DNA from: Synechococcus sp. PCC 6312
GTDB taxonomy: Bacteria; Cyanobacteriota; Cyanobacteriia; Thermosynechococcales; Thermosynechococcaceae
Length of the DNA stretch: 64,000 nucleotides
Assembly: GCF_000316685.1 (NCBI RefSeq)
Contig: NC_019680.1
Location: 1,737,501-1,801,500, forward strand
Reading direction: 5' to 3'
The stretch's first letter is position 1. Every line of letters begins with the position of its first letter. Of this stretch, positions 16,384 through 24,864 are shown piece after piece. The translations under genes and the position numbers were made by a program. A model generated the notes under the pieces. That model ran no database searches and was not told the origin of the DNA. It saw nothing but the letters and a program-made list of their open reading frames with translations.

Positions 16384-18240
16384 ATGGCCGATATTTTAGT
16401 GGCAACAAGTTGGTTAGTTCCCTGCTATGGACTGCTGGGGGCATTGGCTACTTTACCTTGGGCTACGGGCTGGATAAAACGGACTGGTCCGCGCCCGGCT
16501 GCTTATCTTAACTTTTCCTTGACGTTTATTGCTTTTGTCCATGGCCTGTTGGTATTCCGGATCCTAGAGGCCACGGGGCCAACGGAATTGATTTGGCATT
16601 GGTTGAGTGCCCCAGGCCTGGATATTGCCTTCCCGCTGAGTATTACGCCCTTAAGTGTCGGGGCGATGGAATTGGTAACTGGCCTCAGTCTTTTGGCCCA
16701 ACTGTTTGCCCTCGGATATATGGAAAAAGACTGGGGCCTGGGGCGGTTCTTTGCCTTAATGGGATTTTTTGAGGCGGCATTAAGTGGCCTGGCCCTGAGT
16801 AATTCCCTCTTGCTCAGTTATATGTTGCTGGAGTTGCTAACCCTTTCGACCTATTTGTTAGTCGGTTTTTGGTATGCGCAACCCTTGGTGGTGACGGCGG
16901 CCCGTGATGCATTCTTGACCAAGCGAGTGGGTGATATTCTCCTGTTAATGGGGGTAGTCGCCTTAGCCACCCAGGCCGGGAGTTTAGATTTTCCAGTTCT
17001 TTACGATTGGGCTGAAAACGCAAATTTATCCCCAGGCCTGGGCTTTTTATTAGGGTTAGCCTTGATTGCTGGGCCGACGGGGAAGTGCGCTCAATTTCCG
17101 TTGCACCTGTGGCTGGATGAGGCGATGGAGGGGCCAAACCCGGCTTCAATCATGCGAAATTCCGTCGTTGTGGGAGCGGGGGCCTATGTCCTGATTAAGC
17201 TCCAGCCGATTTTAGTCCACTGCTACGGTTCGGATGTCATTTTAATAACCTTGGGGGCGGTGACAGCAATCGGGGCTTCCTTGGTGGCGATGGCGCAAAT
17301 TGATGTTAAGCGGGCCTTATCCCATTCCACCAGTGCCTATTTGGGGTTGGTGTTTGTCGCAGTCGGGTGTCAGTGGATTAATGTTGCCTATTTAGTATTG
17401 TTGACCCACGGGATTGCGAAGGCCCTCTTGTTTATGACCATGGGCTGTGTGATCAATACCACCAACTGCCAGGATTTAACAGAACTGGGGGGCCTGGGAA
17501 AACGAATGCCTGCAACGGTGACAGGATTTGTGGTCGGCAGTGCGGCCTTGGTTGGGGTATTGCCCTTGGGGGGCTTTTGGGCGGGCTATCGGGTGATCAC
17601 GCGGGTCGGCTTTGAGAATCCAGGCCTTGTGGCGGTGATGTTGATTGTCAATGCTTTAACTGCCCTGAACTTGATGCGGATGATGCGCTTAGTTTTTCTC
17701 GGGCAAGCTCAACCCAAAACCCGCCGGGCCCCAGAAGTGCCTTGGCCGATGGCTGTGCCGCTCGTGAGTTTGACGATTTTGTGTGTTTTAGTCCCGGTGA
17801 TTTTGGCCCGATTCCAACTGTTACCGCTGGCCGCAGATTTGGACTGGACAGCCGTGGTTTTGTTAACCGGATCGGGAATTATTGGCATGGCGGCTGGGGG
17901 CCTGGTGAACTTAAACCGAACTTGGTCTCGACCATTGCAGGGACAATTGCGCTTCTTACAGGATTTATTTGCCTATGACTTTTATGTGGATCGGCTCTAT
18001 CGGGTGACGGTGGTGGCGGGTGTGCAAATCCTCTCGCAGTTGAGTACCTGGCTAGATCGTTATGTGGTGGATAATGTTGTGAATTTGACCGGGCGGGCGG
18101 CCTTGGCGGGGGGAGAATTTCTCAAATATGGAACGGGCGGTCAATCCCAAGCCTATTTAATCTTAATTTTTTCAGCGTTGTTGGTGGCAGGGCTATTTTT
18201 GGTGAAACCGCTGGGCATGACGTTTGGCTGGGGAGGTTAG
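16384..18240 (+). CDS. ndhF3: NDH-1 subunit NdhF3 (inducible CO2-uptake complex)
   Basis: A 618-residue NuoL/NdhF-type proton-pumping membrane subunit. About 15 or more helices are visible. The conserved segment GPTGKCAQFPLHLWLDEAMEGPNPASIM and the lysine/histidine-bearing region KRALSHSTSAYLGL mark the antiporter-like core. NdhF3 belongs to the low-CO2-inducible NDH-1MS complex, which drives CO2 hydration with NdhD3 and CupA. That assignment follows from the operon partners here. It is the first gene of the operon, downstream of the shared control region. Confidence 0.93.
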   Translation: MADILVATSWLVPCYGLLGALATLPWATGWIKRTGPRPAAYLNFSLTFIAFVHGLLVFRILEATGPTELIWHWLSAPGLDIAFPLSITPLSVGAMELVTGLSLLAQLFALGYMEKDWGLGRFFALMGFFEAALSGLALSNSLLLSYMLLELLTLSTYLLVGFWYAQPLVVTAARDAFLTKRVGDILLLMGVVALATQAGSLDFPVLYDWAENANLSPGLGFLLGLALIAGPTGKCAQFPLHLWLDEAMEGPNPASIMRNSVVVGAGAYVLIKLQPILVHCYGSDVILITLGAVTAIGASLVAMAQIDVKRALSHSTSAYLGLVFVAVGCQWINVAYLVLLTHGIAKALLFMTMGCVINTTNCQDLTELGGLGKRMPATVTGFVVGSAALVGVLPLGGFWAGYRVITRVGFENPGLVAVMLIVNALTALNLMRMMRLVFLGQAQPKTRRAPEVPWPMAVPLVSLTILCVLVPVILARFQLLPLAADLDWTAVVLLTGSGIIGMAAGGLVNLNRTWSRPLQGQLRFLQDLFAYDFYVDRLYRVTVVAGVQILSQLSTWLDRYVVDNVVNLTGRAALAGGEFLKYGTGGQSQAYLILIFSALLVAGLFLVKPLGMTFGWGG

Positions 18241-18244
18241 GCTA

Positions 18245-19738
18245 ATGCTGAGTTTGTTATTGCTCTTACCCCTGCTGGGAAGTTTAACCCTGTTCCTCCT
18301 TCCCTCGAAATTATCTAGTCCGACCTATCGCATCATTGCTTTAGTGATTGGTGGCATCGTCTTGGCCTGGACAGCCGTAGTCGGTCAACAATTTAATCTT
18401 GCCCAGACCAGCGCGCAGTTAACGGAAAATCTTGATTGGCTGGCCAATTTAGGCTTGAATTACCGCTTGGGCGTGGATGGCCTCTCATTGCCGTTGATTT
18501 TTCTGAATAGCTTCTTGACGGTGATTGCCATCTTTGCCAGTCCCTCAGAAATTAACCGTCCCCGCCTTTACTACAGCTTAATTTTGCTCCTCAATGCGGG
18601 CGTGTCCGGGGCCTTTTTAGCCGATAACTTGCTCCTGTTTTTCCTGTTCTATGAAGTTGAGTTGATTCCCCTTTATTTATTGATTGCGATTTGGGGCGGG
18701 CCTAGGCGAAATTACGCAGCGACTAAGTTTTTGATTTATACGGCCCTCTCAGGGGTCTTGATTCTCAGTAGCTTCTTGGGCCTGGCCTGGTTGACCGGGG
18801 GCTTGAATTTTGACTATGACCCCTTGATGGCCCAAGCCTTGCCGGTGGTGTCTCAGTGTATTTTGTTGGGTTTTATTCTCGCGGGTCTGGGGATCAAAAT
18901 TCCCCTCGTGCCGTTTCATACCTGGTTGCCCGATGCCCACGTGGAAGCCTCAACCCCAATTTCGGTGCTGCTGGCGGGGGTATTACTCAAACTCGGAACC
19001 TATGGTCTGATTCGCTATGGGGTGCAGTTATTTCCCCAGGCCTGGCATCTGTTAGCCCCCTATTTAGCAACTTGGGCCGTGGTCAGTGTTTTGTATGGGT
19101 CGTTAATGGCGATTGCCCAGAAAGACATGAAAAAAATGGTGGCCTACAGTTCCATTGGTCACATGGGGTTTGTCCTCCTGGCCTGTGCCGCGGCAACCCC
19201 CTTGAGTTTATTGGCGGCGATTTTACAGATGGTTAGTCACGGGCTGATTTCGGCTCTATTATTTCTGTTGGTCGGAGTCGTCTATGCCAAAACTAAAAGC
19301 CGGGATATCGAAACTTTGCGGGGCCTGTTGAATCCAGAGCGGGGTTTACCCTTGATTGGCACGTTGATGGTAGCGGGGGTGATGGCCAGTGGTGGGATTC
19401 CGGGGATGGTTGGCTTTGTGGCGGAATTTATGGTCTTTCGCAGTAGTTTCCCTGTCTTTCCGGTTCAAACCCTCTTAACCATGGTCGGGACAGGTTTAAC
19501 GGCGGTGTATTTTCTGCTGCTGGTCAACCGGGTGTTCTTTGGCCGACTCACGCCTGAGCTTGCTAATTTACCGCCTGTGAGTGCTCGGGAGCGGTGGCCG
19601 GGGGTAATCCTTGCAATTTTGATTATTATCTTGGGCCTGCAACCAAATTTGCTGATCCAGTGGAGCCAAAATACAGATAGCCTTTTAACGGCCTTTCACA
19701 CTGCCCCCCAGGCCCTGCTCACCTCCTTGCCTCGTTAG
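18245..19738 (+). CDS. ndhD3: NDH-1 subunit NdhD3 (inducible CO2-uptake complex)
   Basis: A 497-residue NuoM/NdhD-type membrane subunit with about 14 helices. The core motifs are FYEVELIPLYLLIAIWGG (with the essential Glu), [18 protein letters not shown] and KKMVAYSSIGHMGFVLL. The ATG four bases after the ndhF3 stop, preceded by GGGGAGG, was chosen. It pairs with NdhF3 in the NDH-1MS complex. It is a paralogue of ndhD1 in this window, which serves respiratory/cyclic NDH-1. Confidence 0.94.
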   Translation: MLSLLLLLPLLGSLTLFLLPSKLSSPTYRIIALVIGGIVLAWTAVVGQQFNLAQTSAQLTENLDWLANLGLNYRLGVDGLSLPLIFLNSFLTVIAIFASPSEINRPRLYYSLILLLNAGVSGAFLADNLLLFFLFYEVELIPLYLLIAIWGGPRRNYAATKFLIYTALSGVLILSSFLGLAWLTGGLNFDYDPLMAQALPVVSQCILLGFILAGLGIKIPLVPFHTWLPDAHVEASTPISVLLAGVLLKLGTYGLIRYGVQLFPQAWHLLAPYLATWAVVSVLYGSLMAIAQKDMKKMVAYSSIGHMGFVLLACAAATPLSLLAAILQMVSHGLISALLFLLVGVVYAKTKSRDIETLRGLLNPERGLPLIGTLMVAGVMASGGIPGMVGFVAEFMVFRSSFPVFPVQTLLTMVGTGLTAVYFLLLVNRVFFGRLTPELANLPPVSARERWPGVILAILIIILGLQPNLLIQWSQNTDSLLTAFHTAPQALLTSLPR

Positions 19739-19747
19739 TTTACCGCC

Positions 19748-20890
19748 ATGAACTTAATGACTCCCACCACCGAAAGAAATCCTCAACAACAACTGGAAAA
19801 AGTCTTTCACGCCCTGCAATCGGGTCAAGCCTTACTGCCAGATTCACCGCAAAACGTGATGGAAGTAGTCGGGATTCTCAAGAGCTATGGAATTGTCCTG
19901 AAAGCCTATGCCGAGAATTTAATCTACATCGCCGACCATCAGTTTTTGGTGCTATTTCCCTTTTTTAAGTATTTCAATGGTGAATTTAGCTGGGGCAAGC
20001 TCTGGCGGCATTGGTTCCATGACCGAATTAACTTTGAATATGCGGAATATTGCTTGCGGGTGATGCTCTGGCATGGGGGTGGGGGCCTGGATACCTATTT
20101 GGATTCTGAGGAATTTGTTGGCCTGGCGAAGAAAGCGATTGCGGCCAAGACCGCTGATAATCCGATGATGCGACTCCTGAACTATCTCTTTCCCGAATTT
20201 CTCCCCGAAGTCGTGCGGCAATGGGCTTACTACAGCGGCCTGGGGCAGTTTTGGACGGTGATGTATCCAATTTTCCTCACCCTGAGTGATGAGTATGATG
20301 CCGGCCGGATTACGACAATTCCCCAAGTGGTCGCCCATATCCGCAATGGCCTGGTGGCTGATGCCAATAAACCGATTACCTACAGCGTGGAAATTGATGG
20401 GCAAACCTACGATATTCTCCCGGCCAGTGCAGGGTTAACCTTTTTGATGGATACGGCGGTTCCCTATGTGGAAGCCATTTTCTTGCGAGGTACACCTTTC
20501 TTTGGCACCGTCTCTTACAATGCCCAGGCCCAGCAAATTTCCCCAGAACAAGATCAGTTTGCCTATGGTGCCTTGTATGCGGATCCCCTCCCCACTGGAG
20601 CGGCTGGAATTCCCCCGACATTGGTGATGCAGGATATGCGCCATTATCTCCCGGATTACTTATTAAAGTTTTATCAGCAACAAAATCGGGGTGAAGATGA
20701 TCTGCGGGTCAAAATTTGCGAAACTTTTCAAAAGTCTATGTTTTGTGTGACCACTGCGGCTATTACCGGACTCACGCCCTACCCTTGGGATACCAGTAAT
20801 TCGACTGAGAAAGAGGCAAATGGAGAGTTTTACCAGGCCTGGCTCCAACGCTTGCAAACCTCACAATTAATTACAGTTCAAAACACCTAA
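19748..20890 (+). CDS. cupA: CO2 hydration protein CupA (ChpY)
   Basis: A 380-residue hydrophilic subunit of the NDH-1MS complex that converts CO2 to bicarbonate at the cost of proton/electron flow. Recognised by its characteristic central part (FFKYFNGEFSWGKLWRHWFH, YAEYCLRVMLWHGGGGLDTY) and by its place directly after ndhF3-ndhD3, nine bases behind ndhD3. The conserved His/Cys/Arg-rich stretches fit proposed zinc-site residues, but I cannot assign them. The usual fourth gene, cupS, does not follow; a broken DUF2442 gene does. Confidence 0.94.
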   Translation: MNLMTPTTERNPQQQLEKVFHALQSGQALLPDSPQNVMEVVGILKSYGIVLKAYAENLIYIADHQFLVLFPFFKYFNGEFSWGKLWRHWFHDRINFEYAEYCLRVMLWHGGGGLDTYLDSEEFVGLAKKAIAAKTADNPMMRLLNYLFPEFLPEVVRQWAYYSGLGQFWTVMYPIFLTLSDEYDAGRITTIPQVVAHIRNGLVADANKPITYSVEIDGQTYDILPASAGLTFLMDTAVPYVEAIFLRGTPFFGTVSYNAQAQQISPEQDQFAYGALYADPLPTGAAGIPPTLVMQDMRHYLPDYLLKFYQQQNRGEDDLRVKICETFQKSMFCVTTAAITGLTPYPWDTSNSTEKEANGEFYQAWLQRLQTSQLITVQNT

Positions 20891-20920
20891 ACTTTCTCAA
20901 TCGCGACTTTGAGGGAAAAA

Positions 20921-21172
20921 ATGACTAAGTTTTACCATGTTTATGGCCTGGAGTTTGAGGCTGATGTTCTAATCCTGAAGGTAGATAACCAAGTTGCTCG
21001 CATCCCAATCTCTGAAATTTCATCATGATTAGCTAATGCCAGCCCACAAGAACGATCTATCTATCAAGTTTCGCTCGCCGGATATGGGATTCACTGGCCC
21101 CCGATTGATGAAGATTTATCCATAAACGGCTTGATGAAGATGGCTAGGCCCTTGACAGCCGCCACAACATAA
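20921..21172 (+). pseudogene. DUF2442-like gene broken by one in-frame TGA
   Basis: One continuous frame of 84 codons reads MTKFYHVYGLEFEADVLIL, ARIPISEISS, stop, LANASPQERSIYQVSLAGYG, IHWPPIDEDLSINGL and a terminal TAA. This matches the DUF2442 pattern end to end. The TGA at 21026-21028 stands where relatives carry Arg or Lys, so a single CGA-to-TGA change explains it. DUF2442 proteins are often paired with DUF4160 in toxin-antitoxin-like loci; no DUF4160 gene is seen here. Confidence 0.75.
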
Positions 21173-21187
21173 CTCACTCGCTTAGTC

Positions 21188-21355
21188 CTACGCAAAATCG
21201 GCTAATACTTCGACTTGGGTGGGTTCATCGGTTGCGTCTGATTCTGGAACAAGAATGATTACTTCAACTCGACTATTTTCATCAATGGTTAGGGGGTGAT
21301 CTAGGGTTAATTGGCCTTGATGGTTAATGGTGGCCATAGCTTTGACGGCTTTCAT
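21188..21355 (-). CDS. Small antitoxin-like protein
   Basis: A 55-residue protein, MKAVKAMATINHQGQLTLDH then PLTIDENSRVEVIILVPE, resembling short cyanobacterial proteins that often accompany PIN or RelE-type toxin genes. The pattern suggests a swapped-hairpin (AbrB-like) or AF2212-like fold. The ATG at 21355 was chosen because AAGGA lies just upstream. No intact toxin is adjacent; the nearest neighbour is the broken DUF2442 gene. The function is an inference from size and pattern. Confidence 0.5.
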   Translation of the reverse strand: MKAVKAMATINHQGQLTLDHPLTIDENSRVEVIILVPESDATDEPTQVEVLADFA

Positions 21356-21484
21356 AATAATTTCCTTCAATTATTAGGAGCATAGTCTTGATAAATATCT
21401 CACAATCCTCTCAAAGCTTTGGGATTCAGTCCAACCTGTAAGAAGGTTCTATCTAACAAGTTTTACCGGCCACACACTATTTGA

Positions 21485-21685
21485 TCAATATTTTTTTAAT
21501 CTGAACAATATAAGCTGTTGTACGTATGATGGGGGTTCTTTTTCTCCTTGCAACCAGCTTTGCAAAGTCCTATGAGGAACGTCAAATAAAATCCTACAAA
21601 GTTCTACTTGGGTTATACCCAGCTTTTGCTTTGCCTCATTGAGACTTTCTGAAAACTTAGAATTCATAACTTTACTACTTGACAT
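21485..21685 (-). CDS. Small helix-turn-helix protein beside the R-M system
   Basis: A 66-residue protein with an XRE-like helix-turn-helix: SLNEAKQKLGITQVELCRIL, then FDVPHRTLQSWLQGEKEPPS. It is divergent from the methyltransferase with about 73 AT-rich bases between them, the place where controller (C) proteins of type II R-M systems often sit. It is not a close match to classical C proteins by eye, and no clear C-box was found; ATCT...AGAT at 21715-21730 is a weak dyad. The ATG at 21685 was chosen over an upstream TTG. Confidence 0.6.
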   Translation of the reverse strand: MSSSKVMNSKFSESLNEAKQKLGITQVELCRILFDVPHRTLQSWLQGEKEPPSYVQQLILFRLKKY

Positions 21686-21758
21686 AACGTACTGAGTGCG
21701 TAAAAATATCAACTATCTCAAGCTGTAGATGACTCAATTTTATTAAAAAGCGTTGAAA

Positions 21759-22883
21759 ATGAAGTCACCCATTATTTTTTCATTTTTTTCTGGCTGTGGA
21801 TTTCTCGATTTAGGATTTGAACGTGCAAGCTTTAACATTGAGTTTGTCAATGAGAATCATATCCCTTTTTTAGAGGCATATAAGTATTCAAGAACTCAAC
21901 TAAGGATAAAACCTCCGAAATATGGATATGATTCAACTAGTATAGAATCTTTTCTCAGTGGTGATAGCAGGATATATCTTCAGAAGTTAGTAAATAATGC
22001 TAAATCAAAAGTGAATCTGGTTGGCTTTGTTGGCGGCCCACCATGTCCTGATTTTTCAATTGGAGGTAAAAATAAAGGTCAATATGGTGACAATGGAAAG
22101 TTAACCAAGGTTTATGTTGATATTATTATTGAAAATCAGCCAGATTTCTTTGTATTTGAAAATGTTAAAGGGCTGTGGAGAACTAGAAGTCATCGGCAAT
22201 TCTATGAAAACTTGAAACATAAGTTATCTAACTATGGATATGTTCTTACCGACAGACTAACCAATTGCATCGAGTTTGGAGTGCCGCAAAATAGAGATCG
22301 GATTATAATGTTTGGCATTAAAAAGACACTTATATCAAGATTAAATCATCAGCAATCTCTATATGACGCTTTCAAGTGGGATAAATATATTAAATACGAC
22401 AAAAATGAAGTATTAAATCGATTTTTATGGCCGTCTACAGATGTCTATGAAGAAGATAGCTTTAGATCTATGCCAGAAAATCTTAATGGACTACATCAAC
22501 TTACTGTCCAATATTGGTTTAAAAAAAATAATGTTGAACATCATCCTAATGCCCATCATTTTTTTAAACCGAGGGCTGGATTGATAAGATTTCAGACTGT
22601 TGCTGAAGGGGATGATAGCAAGAAATCCTATAAACGCTTACACAGATGGCGATATTCCCCCACAGCTGCATATGGTAATAATGAAGTTCATTTACATCCA
22701 TACAAGAGTAGAAGGCTTTCTGTCGCTGAAGCATTAGCTATACAATCTTTGCCACCAGAGTTTAGTTTGCCTGAAAGTATGTCTTTGTCTAATATGTTTA
22801 AAACAATTGGAAATGGCGTACCGTATTTGGCTTCTTTAGGTATTGCAAATACAGTTCGTGATTTCCTGGAAAGCATTAAATAG
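21759..22883 (+). CDS. DNA cytosine-5 methyltransferase (type II modification enzyme)
   Basis: A 374-residue C5-cytosine methyltransferase. The motifs are in order: motif I FSFFSGCGFLDLGFE (SAM binding), motif IV GGPPCPDFS with the catalytic Cys96, motif VI FENVK, motif VIII QNRDRIIMFGI and motif X GNGVPYLAS. It is convergent with the restriction gene, which ends only three bases beyond its stop, so it should protect the same site. The predicted target is RCCGGY from the partner. The gene is clearly more AT-rich than the flanking genome, suggesting transfer. Confidence 0.93.
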   Translation: MKSPIIFSFFSGCGFLDLGFERASFNIEFVNENHIPFLEAYKYSRTQLRIKPPKYGYDSTSIESFLSGDSRIYLQKLVNNAKSKVNLVGFVGGPPCPDFSIGGKNKGQYGDNGKLTKVYVDIIIENQPDFFVFENVKGLWRTRSHRQFYENLKHKLSNYGYVLTDRLTNCIEFGVPQNRDRIIMFGIKKTLISRLNHQQSLYDAFKWDKYIKYDKNEVLNRFLWPSTDVYEEDSFRSMPENLNGLHQLTVQYWFKKNNVEHHPNAHHFFKPRAGLIRFQTVAEGDDSKKSYKRLHRWRYSPTAAYGNNEVHLHPYKSRRLSVAEALAIQSLPPEFSLPESMSLSNMFKTIGNGVPYLASLGIANTVRDFLESIK

Positions 22884-22886
22884 TTG

Positions 22887-23711
22887 TTAATAAATCAATA
22901 TTTTTTCAAAAGCATCATTAGCTTGCTGTAGTGTGTTAATCTCAAAAACTTCATCAACGGCAGCCTGAGGCAAACTCTGAACATTGGTAATAGAGTGGGT
23001 TGCAACTGTCTTTAATGCATCTCTATCAGCAGGGCCTACTTCCGAAGCCGCAGCATAATACTTTAAACCCTTTGGATTGATAACCCACTCTCTAGTTTGC
23101 AAATGTATATAGGTCGCTTTCATAAGACTACCTTCATGGGGAATCTGTAAACGCCTATCAGATCTAAAACTTGTTTTTACTGCTAAATAAGCAACAATAT
23201 TGTTAAATGAACATTGATCGATAAATCCAGTATATGATTGCTGTAGTAGTCTTATTGAATCTGAAGTAAATTGATGAATGTGAGAGTTCAAAGAAGGGTC
23301 AACATCAATTTCCTCTGGATCAATAACAACAAAATCAGGATTTGAAGTTATAAGCTGAACACCTGCTATGTTGTTCACTTTTTGTTTTAGATCATTTATG
23401 TGATTGCTTAAGTTTGGAGTATATAAATTTGAAATATCGAAACTCGAAACTTTAGGCAATAGTAATCCAATAAGCTTTTTTCTGTTTTGTATTCGGAAAT
23501 TCCACAAGCTTCTAGCAATGATCCACTCATACCAATCACCATGGCAAACATTCAGTGAACCCTGTGAAACTGACGGATTAATAGCTCTAGCAGCTTGATC
23601 TAAAGAATCTAATATTCCTCTAAAAGTATCATTTTGATTTGGAAAATTACCACTTCGCAAACTACAAAAAACTTGAATCATGTAGGGAGTATTAGAATTT
23701 GATGTTGCCAT
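22887..23711 (-). CDS. Type II restriction endonuclease, Cfr10I/Bse634I family
   Basis: A 274-residue PD-(D/E)XK endonuclease. It aligns by eye with Bse634I: GDWYEWIIA (Glu62), LITSNPDFVVI (Asp126), KTSFRSDRRLQ (Lys179) and HEG (Glu193). The Lys-to-Glu spacing of 14 equals that of Bse634I (K198, E212). The RSDRR segment corresponds to the CCGG-reading RPDRR of the family, and the C terminus ATHSITNVQSLPQAAVDE also matches. Family enzymes cut R/CCGGY as tetramers. No catalytic residue is missing, so it looks functional. Confidence 0.88.
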   Translation of the reverse strand: MATSNSNTPYMIQVFCSLRSGNFPNQNDTFRGILDSLDQAARAINPSVSQGSLNVCHGDWYEWIIARSLWNFRIQNRKKLIGLLLPKVSSFDISNLYTPNLSNHINDLKQKVNNIAGVQLITSNPDFVVIDPEEIDVDPSLNSHIHQFTSDSIRLLQQSYTGFIDQCSFNNIVAYLAVKTSFRSDRRLQIPHEGSLMKATYIHLQTREWVINPKGLKYYAAASEVGPADRDALKTVATHSITNVQSLPQAAVDEVFEINTLQQANDAFEKILIY

Positions 23712-23992
23712 AGTTATGAATTAGATAGTCCCGAATCAATTTCAAGTAATAGGTTTCTGTATGACGACAAAGAGAGTATGAGTTAAGTTTAAGTTATGCC
23801 AAACGTCCTTTTAAAATTTATTACGAGTTATTTATTGGATCAAGAACAGAATATATTCTGCTTTTCCTCAAGACTTTTTGAAGCAAGTCTGTTAGGTTGA
23901 AGCCATCGTACTCTGTCATTCACGAAAGGTACTACATTGGTAACTGCTTAAGCCTTGAATATTTATTTTAGCTAGCTTATCATCCTTTGTAC

Positions 23993-24288
23993 TCATAGGG
24001 GCCTGGCTTCTCCCAACACCCGCTCCCGAATAAATGGACTAATCCCCTTTTCTGTCAGAACATCCACCCGACAGCCCAACAAATCCCGCAAATCCATCAA
24101 TAACCCACCGGTCAACCAAGGTGTAACCCGACTCGCATCATAGTCAATCAAAAAAAATCAACATAACTATCCACCGTATCCTCTCCCCGCACCACCGAAC
24201 CAAACACCCGGACATTGAACGTCCCAGGCCATGCAGCAATCGTGTAAATTTCCTCTCGCCTGCCCTGGACTCGTTCTAATAACGCCAT
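23993..24288 (-). pseudogene. MNT-type nucleotidyltransferase broken by a homopolymer frameshift
   Basis: The start reads MALLERVQGRREEIYTIAAW, then FNVRVFGSVVRGEDTVDSYV, the GSxxRGxxxxxSDxD-type core of minimal nucleotidyltransferases (MntA-like, partners of HEPN toxins). After a run of eight T (24150-24157 on the plus strand as A8), the frame hits TGA. Removing two T, or adding one, restores DFLIDYDASRVTPWLTGGLL and a normal C terminus ending at 23993. The second Asp codon region is also altered (SYVDF where SDVDF is expected). No intact HEPN gene adjoins. Confidence 0.75.
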
Positions 24289-24328
24289 ACTGGCCTACTG
24301 ACCTTTATTGGAGACAACTTCAATTGTG

Positions 24329-24773
24329 CTAATTTTGTTTGACTAACCAGGCCTGGAGTTCTGAAATATTCTGAAAATTCAACAATGCCTCGCCCAGTAA
24401 CTCTAACCGCTCAGAAGATAAAGCCCTAACCTGTTGCTCAAGAGAAGCATCAATACTGCCAAACTTAAGCCCTAATTGACGAAGGATTAACTTTGATTCT
24501 CCTAACTTCTCTCCCTCTTCTCGGCCGATTTGCAATACATCCTGATAAAACCTAGTATGGCTGAGGTCTTCTGCTTGTAGTCCGAGCATTTGACGAATTT
24601 CCTCCAAACTTAGATTTGGAAACTTATTCCCTAATATAGCCTCAATCAAATCTAAACCATGGCATAAAATCAGCCGTATTCGCCACAGAATTTTCCGGCA
24701 GGCCAGGTATTAACTCTGTAATTAATCGAGTCTGAAATAGAAAAATCGCATAAAATAGTTTGTCAGTTTTCAC
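24329..24773 (-). pseudogene. Degraded Rpn-family (DUF2887/DUF4351) nuclease gene
   Basis: The N-terminal piece (GTG at 24773) reads VKTDKLFYAIFLFQTRLITE then LIPGLPENS, as in DUF2887/Rpn recombination-promoting nucleases. In another frame a typical DUF4351 C terminus follows: IEAILGNKFPNLSLEEIRQM, SKLILRQLGLKFGSID and ALLNFQNISELQAWL. The PD-(D/E)XK catalytic middle, some 150 residues, is missing. An internal deletion with frameshift has therefore killed it. A CCAGGCCTGG copy lies in its last codons. Confidence 0.7.
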
Positions 24774-24864
24774 CAATTCGAGTGTCCTTAGTGCGAGGCC
24801 GGTTTCCACAAATATCAGGATTACGAACAATGAGTGTACCAATGTCAATGATTGCTGCTGTCAT
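24763..24864 (-). pseudogene. N-terminal stub of a DUF433 protein
   Basis: A 33-codon frame reads MTAAIIDIGTLIVRNPDICG then NRPRTKDTRIGEN before TGA. This is the N terminus of DUF433 antitoxin-like proteins (pattern NPDICGGKPRIKGTRI). The rest is missing, and its end overlaps the start of the Rpn remnant in another frame, marking a deletion junction near 24770. Confidence 0.6.

Noticed and set aside
22887-23711. Assignment of the endonuclease to the NgoMIV family
   Set aside because: The K...RSDR...E arrangement is shared, but sequence around the active site and C terminus follows Bse634I/Cfr10I much more closely.
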